From Alphaproteobacteria bacterium (GTDB taxonomy: Bacteria > Pseudomonadota > Alphaproteobacteria > Rhodospirillales > Rhodospirillaceae): 64,000 nucleotides of DNA. A program made the translations under genes and the position numbers. Positions 44,889 through 53,605 of the stretch are shown in pieces. The DNA lies in contig JAUVUZ010000002.1 in the NCBI GenBank assembly GCA_030604885.1, forward strand, positions 1 through 64,000, read 5' to 3'. Below the pieces are notes generated by a model. The model saw only the letters and a program-made list of their open reading frames with translations. It was not told the DNA's origin and made no database searches. Every line of letters starts with the position of its first letter. The first letter of the stretch is position 1.

Positions 44889-46094
44889 ATGAGCGATCGG
44901 AATTTTAATGAAGCGTTGTTGAAGGAGATGAAGTCGAATCTTCACAATGCTCATGAAGGCAACTGGGATGTTGGCAGTCGGGGAGAAGAACCCCCTCCGA
45001 TAGGCTATCCGACCCTTGCTGTCCTGACATTCCCTGTCCGGTGGATTGGGCGGACGAGCGCGCGATTTTGGAGGACGTTTCTACGCCCGATTTGTATTGA
45101 TGTCATGCGTCTCGCTTTTCCGTCCTTGGAATACCGTCTCAAGGTACCCCGCTTTCGGGATGTCGGCTACCTGTACGACCGTCTGGAAGACGTCGAGTCG
45201 AAGAATCTCCTGACGAAGCTGTTCGCCTTTCGCGCCATGGGCCACCGGAAGGTCCGTCTTCCGCGGAACAACGACGAGCATTGGGGCTTCATGGACAAGG
45301 TCGCCCGCTTGGAAAGCGACGGCGAGCCGGTGAAGATCCGGTTCATGGATCTCACCTTGAAACCGCGGGACTTCCGCCCTCTCGGGTACGACCTGACCGC
45401 CTACTGCACGCCGGGCGGCGGATCGTTCACGTTCCTGCAGAAACAGTACGAATTCCATCGGGGCGACGTGCACATCAAGGCCGAGGCCGGCGATGTCGTC
45501 ATCGATGCCGGCGGGTGCTGGGGGGAAACCTCGCTGTATTTCGCTCATGAGGTCGGCCCACGGGGGCGGGTGGTGTCGTACGAGTTTATTCCCAGCAATC
45601 TTGAGATACTCCGGAAAAACCTGGGGATGAATCCCGGACTCGCGGAGCGTGTGTCGGTCGTCCCACAGCCGCTGTGGTCGGTCCCGGGGAAGGTCCTTTA
45701 CTACGTCGATTGGGGGCCGGGCAGCCGCGTCAGCCAGGAAAAGATGCGGGCGGACTTTGACGACACCAAATGCGAGACGACCACCATCGACACCACGGTG
45801 GAAAACCTGGGACTCGAGAAGGTCGATTTCATCAAGATGGATATCGAGGGCGCCGAGCTGTCGGCGCTGAAAGGTGCCGAGAATTCCATTCGAAAGTACC
45901 GGCCGAAATTGGCGATCAGCCTGTATCACAGCATCGACGATTTCAAAACCATTCCGAGGTATATCGATACTCTGGGATTGGGTTATCGATTCTTCCTCGA
46001 ACATCACACGATCTACGAAAACGAGACCGTTTTGTTCGCGCTCCCTGAGGAACCGCAGGCCTCCCAGAGTCCGGAATTGCCTGCCTCACCATAA
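44889..46094 (+). CDS. FkbM-family methyltransferase
   Basis: A 401-residue protein with a C-terminal FkbM domain: VVIDAGGCWGETSLYFAHEV (SAM motif I), VVSYEFIPSNLEILRKNL and VDFIKMDIEGAELSALKGAE. The ~200-residue N-terminal part is unassigned and includes a hydrophobic segment near residues 45-75, possibly a membrane contact. ATG at 44889 follows GGACGGGA. It probably O-methylates a sugar, perhaps capping the chain recognised by Wzt. Confidence 0.8.
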   Translation: MSDRNFNEALLKEMKSNLHNAHEGNWDVGSRGEEPPPIGYPTLAVLTFPVRWIGRTSARFWRTFLRPICIDVMRLAFPSLEYRLKVPRFRDVGYLYDRLEDVESKNLLTKLFAFRAMGHRKVRLPRNNDEHWGFMDKVARLESDGEPVKIRFMDLTLKPRDFRPLGYDLTAYCTPGGGSFTFLQKQYEFHRGDVHIKAEAGDVVIDAGGCWGETSLYFAHEVGPRGRVVSYEFIPSNLEILRKNLGMNPGLAERVSVVPQPLWSVPGKVLYYVDWGPGSRVSQEKMRADFDDTKCETTTIDTTVENLGLEKVDFIKMDIEGAELSALKGAENSIRKYRPKLAISLYHSIDDFKTIPRYIDTLGLGYRFFLEHHTIYENETVLFALPEEPQASQSPELPASP

Positions 46095-46244
46095 GTGAGA
46101 CCTTGCCGTCGGTGATCCCATCCGCGCCCCTGTCAACCGGCGCAGAATGCTGTGAACTCTGCTTCTCGTCGATACGAAATCGTTGAATAACGGCAGTTGC
46201 ATGCCCCACCATCAACGCAAAAACGCTATCAGATCGAGCATATC

Positions 46245-46268
46245 GGCCGCCCCCAAGGTGGCCGTTTT
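46245..46268 (+). terminator. Candidate rho-independent terminator
   Basis: GGCCGCC, CCCAA loop, GGTGGCC (one G-T pair) then GTTTTG. It lies about 150 bp after the FkbM gene and could end its transcript. The rest of 46095-46298 shows no gene. Confidence 0.45.
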
Positions 46269-46298
46269 GCTGCCCCAAGTGCCGATGTGAGTCCGAGG

Positions 46299-46461
46299 TG
46301 CATGCCGCCGATCAGCCGCTTAGCCAGCGTCGCGGTGATCGCGCCTGCATCAAATCGGCAATCGGAGCGATGCGGGTCTCGATGAAGGCAAAACCGGTGA
46401 GCTTGGCGCGCAGGCCGCGCAGGGGCGCCAGTGTCTTCTGCGAAATCTCGATTTGTCGGCG
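46299..46461 (-). pseudogene. Fragment of a DUF3150 gene
   Basis: About 160 bp aligns with the intact DUF3150 gene (5394-5565), including the minus-strand translation LAPLRGLRAKLTGFAFIE, which matches LSPLRGLRAKLTGLAFIE in the intact copy. A one-base deletion (GCGCC against GCCGCC) breaks the frame, and both ends of the gene are missing. It lies 60 bp inside the right-hand tRNA-Gly fragment. It shows that island 2, or an earlier element at this site, carried a related module. Confidence 0.8.
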
Positions 46462-46520
46462 TAATATTAAATGTTCATATTCGTCCGTGGATGTCCGGAG
46501 CGTGTCATTCGACCCATTCC

Positions 46521-46559
46521 AGCTTACGACTAGGGTTCGATTCCCTTCACCCGCTCCAA
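46521..46559 (+). repeat. 39-bp tRNA-Gly 3'-end fragment (attachment site, right end of island 2)
   Basis: 38 of 39 bases match the copy at 23949-23987 (T instead of G at 46531). It contains the T-arm, acceptor 3' strand and CCA of tRNA-Gly but no 5' half upstream. It stands 3 bp from the stop of tctA, so the ancestral tRNA-Gly 3' end bordered the tct operon. Confidence 0.85.
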
Positions 46560-46562
46560 ATC

Positions 46563-48119
46563 TCAGGCTTCCATTTTCAGAGTCGCGCGGCGGCGGTAGC
46601 GGTTGCGGGTTTCGGCGGCGAGCGGGGCCAGCATGAAGGCGGCGGCGCCGAGGATCAGCGCCAGGCTGATCGGGTGGCCCACCGGGTCGACGAAGATCGT
46701 CCAGTCTCCGCCCGAGATCGCGAGCGCGTTGCCGAGGTTGTCCTCGATGGTGCGGCCGAGCACCAGCGCCAGGATCAGCGGCGCGTGGGGAATGCCGAGG
46801 CGGCGGGTGACGTAGCCGACGACGCCCGCGGCCAGCGCGACGCCGATGCTGAACATCGAGTTCTCGTCCGAATAGGCGCCGGTGAGGCAGAGCAGCGAGA
46901 TGGTGGGCACCAGCACCGCCTTCGGCATGCGGAACACCAGCCCGGAAATCGTGCGCACCAGGGCGTAGGACACCGGCCACATCAGCACGTTGGCGACGAG
47001 GAAGGCGACGATGATCATCCACGCGATGTCCGGATGGTCGATGAACAGCAGCGGCCCGGGCACCATGCCCTGGATCATCAGCGCGCCGATGAACAGCGCC
47101 GACACCGAGTTGCCGGGAATGCCGAGGGAGAGCAGCGGCACCATCGAGCTGGCGACCACCGCGTTGTTGGCGGCCTCCGGCGCGGCGATGCCCTCGGGCG
47201 CGCCCTCGCCCCATTCCGGCTCGCCCGGCTTGCCCGCGAACAGCCGCTTGTAGCGGTGGGAGATGCGTTCGTAGCCCATGTAGATCGCCATCAGCATACC
47301 CGCGCCGGGGATGATGCCGATGACGTTGCCGATCGCCGAGCATTGCAGCCAGGTAGGCAGCAGGCGCTTGGTCATGCGCCAGTCGAGCATCAGGGAATCG
47401 GTGATGCGCGGCATCTGGCGCGGCGTCGCGCCCTTGCGCCGGTCGCGGATCAGTTCCTCGGCCAGGTCCAGCACCGCGGTGACGCCGAACAGCCCCACCA
47501 GCAGCGGCACGAACGGCACGCCTTCGTAGAGGCTGTCGATGCCGAGGGTGAAGCGGGGGAGGCCGGTCTGCTGGCTGAAGCCGACGGTGGCCACCAGCAG
47601 GCCCAGCACCGCCGAGATCAGCCCCTTGATCATGCTGCCGCCGAGCAGGCCGAGCACGCTCGCCATGCCGAGGAGGCCGAGCGAGAAGTTCTCGACGTAG
47701 CCGAAGCGCAGCGCGAACGCCGCCATCGGCGGCGCGAACAGCAGCAGCACCAGGGCGCTCGAGACGCCGCCGAACACCGACGAGGTGATGGCGATGCCGA
47801 GGGCCTGGCCCGCCTTGCCGGAGCGTGCCATGGCGTGGCCGTCGATGGCGGTGAGCACCGAGGAGGCGGTGCCCGGCACCTTGACCATGATCGCCGGGAT
47901 CGAGCCGCCGACGGCGCAGGAGCAATAGAGGCCCACCATCAGCGCCAGCGCGTAGGTGGAGGAGAGCGAGAACGACAGGGGGATGAAGATCGCGAACGCG
48001 ATGTTGTCGTTGAGGCCGGGGATCGACCCAACGATCAGCCCGGCGAGGATGCCGATCATCAGGAAGCCGAGAACCGCGGGGTCCAGGAGCGTCGCGAAGC
48101 CGAGGGCGATTTCGGTCAT
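46563..48119 (-). CDS. tctA: Tripartite tricarboxylate transporter large permease TctA
   Basis: A 518-residue integral membrane protein with about 12 hydrophobic segments and the TctA motifs IVGSIPGLNDNIAFAIFIPL and GSIPAIMVKVPGTASSVLTAIDGHAMARSGKAGQALG. With TctB and TctC it imports carboxylates using an ion gradient. It is the last gene of the catabolic operon and ends at the island boundary. Confidence 0.95.
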   Translation of the reverse strand: MTEIALGFATLLDPAVLGFLMIGILAGLIVGSIPGLNDNIAFAIFIPLSFSLSSTYALALMVGLYCSCAVGGSIPAIMVKVPGTASSVLTAIDGHAMARSGKAGQALGIAITSSVFGGVSSALVLLLFAPPMAAFALRFGYVENFSLGLLGMASVLGLLGGSMIKGLISAVLGLLVATVGFSQQTGLPRFTLGIDSLYEGVPFVPLLVGLFGVTAVLDLAEELIRDRRKGATPRQMPRITDSLMLDWRMTKRLLPTWLQCSAIGNVIGIIPGAGMLMAIYMGYERISHRYKRLFAGKPGEPEWGEGAPEGIAAPEAANNAVVASSMVPLLSLGIPGNSVSALFIGALMIQGMVPGPLLFIDHPDIAWMIIVAFLVANVLMWPVSYALVRTISGLVFRMPKAVLVPTISLLCLTGAYSDENSMFSIGVALAAGVVGYVTRRLGIPHAPLILALVLGRTIEDNLGNALAISGGDWTIFVDPVGHPISLALILGAAAFMLAPLAAETRNRYRRRATLKMEA

Positions 48120-48153
48120 GGGCGGGGCCTTTCCAAGCCAGGGTGCGGCGGAC

Positions 48154-48618
48154 CTAGTCCAGCAAGTCGCGGACGACGTCGAGTTCCGGCAGCGGCACGT
48201 TGAAGATCAGGTAGAAGATCGCGAACACCCCGAGCGCCACCCCCGCCGCCTGGGCGACGTGGAGGCGCAGGCGGCGGTCCTCGACATGGCGCAGGATCAG
48301 CGCCAGGCAGGCGGCGAAGGTGGGGCCGACGTAGCCCAGCCCGGCCCACAGGGCGAGCGCCCAGAGGACCCACACGCCGATTTCGAGGGCCGGTCCCTCG
48401 AGGATGACGCGGCAGCCCTCGGCGGAGGGGGTCTGGGCGGCGGCGCTGCGCCACGCCTTGACGACCAGGGCGAGGCCGAGGAAGCCGAGCGCCGCCGCCA
48501 GGGTCGCCGGATAGGTGGAGGAGCGGGAGTCGAACCCGAGCGCGGTGGCGCAGGCGGAAAAGCCGATGGCGGCGAAGGCGAGGCCGCTCCAGAAGTCGAT
48601 GGTCTTGAGAACCCGCAT
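48154..48618 (-). CDS. tctB: Tripartite tricarboxylate transporter small permease TctB
   Basis: A 154-residue protein with four predicted membrane segments (around residues 10-25, 38-55, 80-100 and 118-138), the size and topology of TctB. It lies between tctC and tctA, as in canonical tctCBA operons. Sequence conservation of TctB is low, so the call rests mainly on topology and context. Confidence 0.88.
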   Translation of the reverse strand: MRVLKTIDFWSGLAFAAIGFSACATALGFDSRSSTYPATLAAALGFLGLALVVKAWRSAAAQTPSAEGCRVILEGPALEIGVWVLWALALWAGLGYVGPTFAACLALILRHVEDRRLRLHVAQAAGVALGVFAIFYLIFNVPLPELDVVRDLLD

Positions 48619-48678
48619 GTCGTCACCTCGCGCAAGGGGGAGGGGCGGCGGCGCGGCGGCGCCGCCACCCCCGCAGGA

Positions 48679-49644
48679 TCAGGGCTTTTCCGTCAGGCCG
48701 TGCTTGGCGATCACCCGCGCCGTGACCTCGGCGTAGTCGTTCACCTCCTCGGTGAAGCCCGCCGCGTCCTTGTAGGCGACGAGGAAGCCGTAGTCGTTCA
48801 TCTGCTTGATATAGGCGGGGTCGGCGCTGATCTTGCCGAGCAGGTCGGAGAGATATTTCACCGCCGCGTCGGGGGTGCCCTTGGGCACCGCCCAGCCGCG
48901 GAAGGTGGTCCAGCGCTTGATGGCGAGGCCGGATTCCTGCCAGGTGGGCACCTCGGGGAGGATGTCGAGGCGGCTGTCGGCGGCGACCGAGAGGATGCGC
49001 ACGGTGCCCGCGTCGGCGTGCTTCTTGATTTCGCCGAGGGGGAACAGCCCCAGCTCGACGTGACCGCCCATCACCGCCTGCAACTGCGCGCCGAAGCCGG
49101 TGGTGGGCACGTAGGTGAACTTCATCCCCGCCGCGTCCTCCAGCGCCAGGCCCGCCATGTGGTGGGAGGTGGCGATGCCCGCGATGGTGGTGGTGAGCGG
49201 CCGTTGCTTCGACGCCGCCACCAGGTCGCCGATGGTCTTGAAGGGCGAGTCCGCGCCCACCGCGATCACCTCCGGGTCGGTGTTGTAGAGGGCGACGGGG
49301 CGGAAGTCCTCGAGCTTGTAGCCGGTCTGCTTGAGGATCGGGTTGGTGACCACCGAGCTGGTCATCGCCAGCACGGTGTAGCCGTCCGCCTTCGCCTTGG
49401 CGGCGAAGGTCTGGCCGACCACGCCGTCGCCGCCCGCGCGGTTTTCCACCTCGAGCTTGGCCTTGGTCATGTGCTTGTTGCCGTATTCGGCGAGGATGCG
49501 CGAGCTGGCGTCGACGCCGCCGCCGGGCTTGAAGGGGACGACGATGCGCACGTCCTTGGTGGGGAAATCCGCCGCGAGGGCGGCGGCCGGCGCCAGCGCG
49601 AGGCCGGCGGCGACGAGACTCTTGCTCAACCAGTTCATCCGCAT
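48679..49644 (-). CDS. tctC: Tripartite tricarboxylate transporter substrate-binding protein TctC (Bug family)
   Basis: The 321-residue protein has a Sec signal peptide (hydrophobic core residues 9-22, cleavage after LA-LA near residue 24) and a Bug-type periplasmic fold: VRIVVPFKPGGGVDASSRIL, ENRAGGDGVVG, and LGLFPLGEIKKHADAGTVRILSV. It binds a carboxylate in the periplasm. An in-frame ATG at 49638 is an equally possible start. Bug specificity cannot be read from sequence alone. Confidence 0.93.
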   Translation of the reverse strand: MRMNWLSKSLVAAGLALAPAAALAADFPTKDVRIVVPFKPGGGVDASSRILAEYGNKHMTKAKLEVENRAGGDGVVGQTFAAKAKADGYTVLAMTSSVVTNPILKQTGYKLEDFRPVALYNTDPEVIAVGADSPFKTIGDLVAASKQRPLTTTIAGIATSHHMAGLALEDAAGMKFTYVPTTGFGAQLQAVMGGHVELGLFPLGEIKKHADAGTVRILSVAADSRLDILPEVPTWQESGLAIKRWTTFRGWAVPKGTPDAAVKYLSDLLGKISADPAYIKQMNDYGFLVAYKDAAGFTEEVNDYAEVTARVIAKHGLTEKP

Positions 49645-49685
49645 GGTGTGTCTCCCTGTTCTTATGGGCTGGGTCGCGGTTGGGG

Positions 49686-50741
49686 TCAGGCGTCGACCGG
49701 GGGCCGCAGGCGGCCGCCGCCCAGGGCGACGAGCGTGGCGATGCGGGCCTCGGTCATGGGAATGCCGAACGCGGCGCGGTCGGCGCGGATGCGCGCGCTG
49801 CGTTCGCCGGGATAGGTGACGGCGTCGAACCCGGCGGCGGCGGGCAGCGCGTGCAGGCGTTCGATCTCGGTCTCGATCCGGCCGCTGTACTCGGCCTCGT
49901 CGATGAAGGCCGACACCTTGAACGCCAGCATGAAGTGGCCGTTGCCGGATTCCCGGTCCTGGTTGGTCATCACGCTCAGCACCCGGCCGCCGAACTCGGC
50001 GCCGGTGAGCACGCCGGAGAGGATGTCCACCACCAGGCTGAGGCCCGAGCCCTTGGCCCCCGCGAACGGCAGCATCACCCCTTTGAGGGCTTCCGCCGGG
50101 TCGGTGGTGGGGCGGCCGTCGGGGCCGAGGGCCCAGCCGGAGGGAATCTCGCGGCCGTCCTCCAGCGCCTTGCGCACCTTTTTGCGCGAGCCTTCGCTGG
50201 TGGCCATGTCGAGCACCAGCGGCGCGAACCGCCCGGCGGGCACGGCGACGGCGAGCGGGTTGGTGCCGAGCAGCGGCCGGGTGGCGCCGTGGGGCGCCGC
50301 CACCGCCGAGGCGTTGGCGGCGACGATGCCGATGCAGCCGCGCTCCGCCGCCATCGCGGCGTAGACCCCGGCGGCGCCGAAGTGGTTGCTGCGCACCACT
50401 CCGGCGGCGCCGATGCCGAAGGTTTCGGCGCTGGCGATCGCCGTCGCCATCGCCTCCGACGCGGCGAGCGGGCCGAGGCCGTTGTCGGCGTCGAGCCGGG
50501 TCGCCCAGGGGAAGCGCTGCGACACCTGGAACTTCGGCGTCGCGGCGATGCGGCCCTCCTCCAGCGCCAGGACGTAATCGCCGAGGCAGGCGAGGCCGTG
50601 GGTGTCGATGCCGCGCAGGTCGGCGGCGATCAGCGCGTCGGCCACCTTGCTGGCGTCGACCGCCGGAACCCCGCGCGCCACCAGGATGTCGATGGCGGCG
50701 TTGCGCGCGAGGTCGGCGCGGATGCGTGTGGGTTCGCCCAT
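49686..50741 (-). CDS. Ldh2/MdhI-family NAD(P)-dependent 2-hydroxyacid dehydrogenase
   Basis: A 351-residue protein of the malate/L-lactate dehydrogenase type 2 family: DLRGIDTHGLACLGDYV, GFGIGAAGVVRSNHFGAAGVYA and MLPFAGAKGSGLSLVVDILSGVLTGAEFGG. Members include malate, ureidoglycolate and (R)-sulfolactate (ComC) dehydrogenases. Next to a SuyAB-like pair and a class I aminotransferase, a sulfolactate/sulfopyruvate or hydroxy-acid step is plausible. Exact substrate unknown. Confidence 0.9.
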   Translation of the reverse strand: MGEPTRIRADLARNAAIDILVARGVPAVDASKVADALIAADLRGIDTHGLACLGDYVLALEEGRIAATPKFQVSQRFPWATRLDADNGLGPLAASEAMATAIASAETFGIGAAGVVRSNHFGAAGVYAAMAAERGCIGIVAANASAVAAPHGATRPLLGTNPLAVAVPAGRFAPLVLDMATSEGSRKKVRKALEDGREIPSGWALGPDGRPTTDPAEALKGVMLPFAGAKGSGLSLVVDILSGVLTGAEFGGRVLSVMTNQDRESGNGHFMLAFKVSAFIDEAEYSGRIETEIERLHALPAAAGFDAVTYPGERSARIRADRAAFGIPMTEARIATLVALGGGRLRPPVDA

Positions 50742-50751
50742 GTCCGCCTCC

Positions 50752-51912
50752 TCAGATCACCGGGCCGGTGACGTAGATGTCCATGGCCTTGAAGTAGCCC
50801 GACACCTCGGCCTTGGTGGTGACGCCCCCGGCGACGCCGAGCACCGCATCGTACAGGCGGTTGGCGGCGGCGGGCATGCTCTCGCTGCCGTCGATCACCT
50901 CGTGGACCGAAAGGTCCATGTGGTCCACCAGGGTTTCCCAGGTGTTGCGGTTGCCGGTGACCTTGAGCACCGGCACGAACGGGAAGCCCTGCGGCGCGCC
51001 GCGCCCGGTGGTGAAGACGATGACGTTGCAGCCCGCCGCCGCCATGCCGGTGAGCAGCTCCGGCTCGCGGCCGGGGGAATCCATCACCACCAGCCCCTTT
51101 TCCTGCGGGCGCTCGCCGTATTCGTAGACGCCCTGGACGACGGCGCGGCCCGCCTTGGCGATCGCGCCCAGGGACTTCTCCTCGATGGTGGTGAGGCCGC
51201 CCTTGATGTTGCCGGGGGTCGGCTGGCCGCCGCGCATGTCCACGCCCACCGCCTTGACGCGGTTCTCCATGCGCTCCACCAGGTCGAGGATGCGGCGACC
51301 GGTGGCCTCGTCCTTGGCCTGGGCGGCGAGCACGTGCTCGGCGCCGATGAACTCGGTGACCTCGCCCATCACCGCGGTGCCGCCCGCCGCCGTGAGGCGT
51401 TCCACCGCGAGGCCGAGGGCGGGGTTGGGGGCGAGGCCCGAGGTGGTGTCCGAGCTGCCGCACTTGAGGCCGAGCACCAGGGCGGAATCCGGGCACGGCT
51501 CGCGCTCGACGCGCGAGGCCTCCATCACCAGCTTCTGCGCCATCAGGGTGCCCTTGGCGAGGGTGTTGGCGAGGCCGCCGCTCTCCTGGATCGCGAGGAT
51601 CTCCACCGGCTTGCCGGTGGCGCGGATCGCCTCGGCCACCGCCGTGACGTTGGTGCCCTCGCAGCCGAGGCTGACGAGGATCACCGACGCGAGGTTGGGG
51701 TTGCAGCCGAGACCGGCGAGGGTGCGGGTGACGCGCTCCAGGTCCGGCGGGGTCTGGCAGCAGCCCTGCTGGTGGGTGAACGCCATGGTGCCGCGCACCT
51801 GGTTGGCGATGCCGAGGGCGACTTCGTTGGCGCAGGCGACGGTGGCGAGCACGCCGACGTAATTGCGGGTGCCGACCTGGCCGTCGGCGCGGCGATATCC
51901 GAGGAAGCTCAT
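50752..51912 (-). CDS. UxaA/SuyB-family lyase, large subunit
   Basis: The 386-residue protein is the catalytic half of the UxaA (altronate/galactarate dehydratase) superfamily: GYRRADGQVGTRNYVGVLATVACANEVA, HQQGCCQTPPDLERV, LKCGSSDTTSGLAPNPALG. This stand-alone large subunit with a separate SAF-domain small subunit is the layout of SuyAB, which splits (R)-sulfolactate into pyruvate and sulfite, and of split sugar-acid dehydratases. ATG at 51912 overlaps the small-subunit stop by four bases. SuyB is favoured by the HQQGCCQTPPD segment and the neighbouring Ldh2 gene, but is not proven. Confidence 0.85.
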   Translation of the reverse strand: MSFLGYRRADGQVGTRNYVGVLATVACANEVALGIANQVRGTMAFTHQQGCCQTPPDLERVTRTLAGLGCNPNLASVILVSLGCEGTNVTAVAEAIRATGKPVEILAIQESGGLANTLAKGTLMAQKLVMEASRVEREPCPDSALVLGLKCGSSDTTSGLAPNPALGLAVERLTAAGGTAVMGEVTEFIGAEHVLAAQAKDEATGRRILDLVERMENRVKAVGVDMRGGQPTPGNIKGGLTTIEEKSLGAIAKAGRAVVQGVYEYGERPQEKGLVVMDSPGREPELLTGMAAAGCNVIVFTTGRGAPQGFPFVPVLKVTGNRNTWETLVDHMDLSVHEVIDGSESMPAAANRLYDAVLGVAGGVTTKAEVSGYFKAMDIYVTGPVI

Positions 51913-52217
51913 GCGCTGGTCTCCCGGGCTGCGAGGTCGCCGCGCCCGCGCAGGCTGACGACGTTCTGAACGTGGACGTGCATTCCCTTGGCGATCGGCT
52001 GCGTCGCCGCGCCGATCACGGCGCCGTATTTGAGGATGCTCTCGCCCTCGGCGATGTCGCGCACCGCGACCTTGTGGCCGAAGGGGATGGCGTCGCGGGC
52101 GGCGAGGACGACGGTGTCGTCGCCCGAACCGGCGACCACCTCGCCCCCGGCCGCGACGTCGCGCAGCACGGTGGCGATGTTGTCGCCCGCATCGATGATG
52201 ATGGCGTTGCGAATCAC
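51909..52217 (-). CDS. UxaA/SuyA-family lyase, small subunit (SAF domain)
   Basis: A 102-residue SAF-domain protein (DAGDNIATVLRDVAAGG, IPFGHKVAVRDIAEGESILKYGAVIG), the size of SuyA. The start is a GTG at 52217 with GGAGG six bases upstream; it overlaps the stop of the PrpD gene (GTGA). Its partner is the large subunit immediately downstream. Confidence 0.83.
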   Translation of the reverse strand: MIRNAIIIDAGDNIATVLRDVAAGGEVVAGSGDDTVVLAARDAIPFGHKVAVRDIAEGESILKYGAVIGAATQPIAKGMHVHVQNVVSLRGRGDLAARETSA

Positions 52218-53605
52218 TGCGGTCCTCCGTTGTGCGGGCGCATGTTGACGATCACGTGGCGAACCGCCGCGCCCTGGCGGGTTTCGCTTTCGGCGAGGGC
52301 GTCGCACCAGGCGACGACGTCGGCGCGCCGCGCCCCGGGCAGCGCGGCGGCGAGGGTGTGGAAGCGCGCGGTCAGCTCGGCGAAGCTCCAGGGCGCCTCC
52401 GGGTCGCCGCGGCGGAAGCGGCGGGCGGCGCGCAGCACCGTGCCGTCGCGGGTTTCGATCTCCACCTCGGTGGGGCGCTCGGCGGGGAAGCGGGCGGTCA
52501 TCGCCGCGTCCTCGGCCACGCTCACCCGCGCCGCGAGGCCGCGCACCTCCGGCCGGTCGAGGGCGGCGGCGGTGAAGTTGGCGAAGGTGAGGTCGCCCTC
52601 GACGAGCTGGAAGGCGATGCAGAAGGCGGCGGAGAACTTCGCCTCCTCGAAGGTTTTCGGGTCGCGGCGGTCGGCGACGTCGACGAGCGCCTTGGGGCCG
52701 CGCACCCGCACCGCGGCGATCTCGGCCGGGTCCAGCGGGCGCTCGGCGAGGATGTCGCGCACCGCGTCGAGGCTGCTGTGGATGTGGCCGCAGGTGGGCC
52801 AGCTCTTGATCGTCACGGTTTCGATCTGCAACGGCGGCGCGGCGGGAGCCGCGAGGTGCGCCGGGTCCGCAGCGAGGTGGAATGCGGCCAGCAGACCCCG
52901 CGGTCCCTCGAGGACCCGGGCGGCGCCCGGGATCCCCGCTTCCGCGAGCAGGGCGGCGGTCAGGCCGTTGCGCGCGGCGGTGGCGGCGTGGAAGGCTTTG
53001 GCGGCTTCGGCGCCGTCGTCGAGGAACTGCCACAGCCCCGCCGCCTGGGTTCCGGCGTGGCCGAGGGCGTCGAGGGTGCGCGCGGCGGAGAGGCCGAGCG
53101 CCCGGCTCGCGGCGGCGGCGGCGGCGAAGCACCCGGCGGTGGCGGTGACGTGGCAGACCGCGTAATGGGCCTTGCCGAGCAGGGCGCCGACGCGCAGGCC
53201 CACCTCGTAGCCCGCCACCACGGCGGCGCGGAGATCGGCGGCGGAGAGATCGCGCGCCTCGGCGAGGGCGAGGGCGACCGGCATCACCGCGATGCCCGGA
53301 TGCATGATCGCGAGGCGGTGGGCGTCGTCCACCTCGGCGAGGTGGGAGAGGGCGGCGTTGAGCGGCACGGCGGCGAGCAGCGGGCGGCCGAGCGGGTCGC
53401 CCGCCGCCGCCGACGCTCCGGCCTCGCCGCGCAGGAACGCCGCGCGGTAGGGCGCCGCCAGGGGGTGGACCACCCCGGCGGCGAGCGCGCCGCACCAGTC
53501 GAGGGCGGCATCCCGCACCCGGGCGCGCGCCGTGGCCGGAAGCGCGGCGCCGTCGAGCGCCGCGCACCATTCCGCCAGCGGCGCGAGCCAGGGCGCGGCG
53601 GTCAT
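52214..53605 (-). CDS. MmgE/PrpD-family protein
   Basis: A 463-residue protein matching the MmgE/PrpD fold: VRDAALDWCGALAAG, HLAEVDDAHRLAIMHPGIAVMPVALALAEA, SAARTLDALGHAGTQAAGLWQFL, then IKSWPTCGHIHSSLDAV. The family includes 2-methylcitrate dehydratase, cis-aconitate decarboxylase and iminodisuccinate epimerase. Because the next gene upstream encodes a fumarase-superfamily C-N lyase, an epimerase role like that of the iminodisuccinate pathway is a reasonable hypothesis. ATG at 53605 overlaps the lyase stop. Confidence 0.85.
   Translation of the reverse strand: MTAAPWLAPLAEWCAALDGAALPATARARVRDAALDWCGALAAGVVHPLAAPYRAAFLRGEAGASAAAGDPLGRPLLAAVPLNAALSHLAEVDDAHRLAIMHPGIAVMPVALALAEARDLSAADLRAAVVAGYEVGLRVGALLGKAHYAVCHVTATAGCFAAAAAASRALGLSAARTLDALGHAGTQAAGLWQFLDDGAEAAKAFHAATAARNGLTAALLAEAGIPGAARVLEGPRGLLAAFHLAADPAHLAAPAAPPLQIETVTIKSWPTCGHIHSSLDAVRDILAERPLDPAEIAAVRVRGPKALVDVADRRDPKTFEEAKFSAAFCIAFQLVEGDLTFANFTAAALDRPEVRGLAARVSVAEDAAMTARFPAERPTEVEIETRDGTVLRAARRFRRGDPEAPWSFAELTARFHTLAAALPGARRADVVAWCDALAESETRQGAAVRHVIVNMRPHNGGPQ

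Noticed and set aside
46515-46559. Intact tRNA-Gly gene at the right end
   Set aside because: The same 3' portion is present without a matching 5' half in the ~75 bp upstream.
46431-49815. Long plus-strand open frames opposite the tct genes
   Set aside because: Antisense shadows of tctA, tctB and tctC, rich in Arg, His and Gly with no domain.
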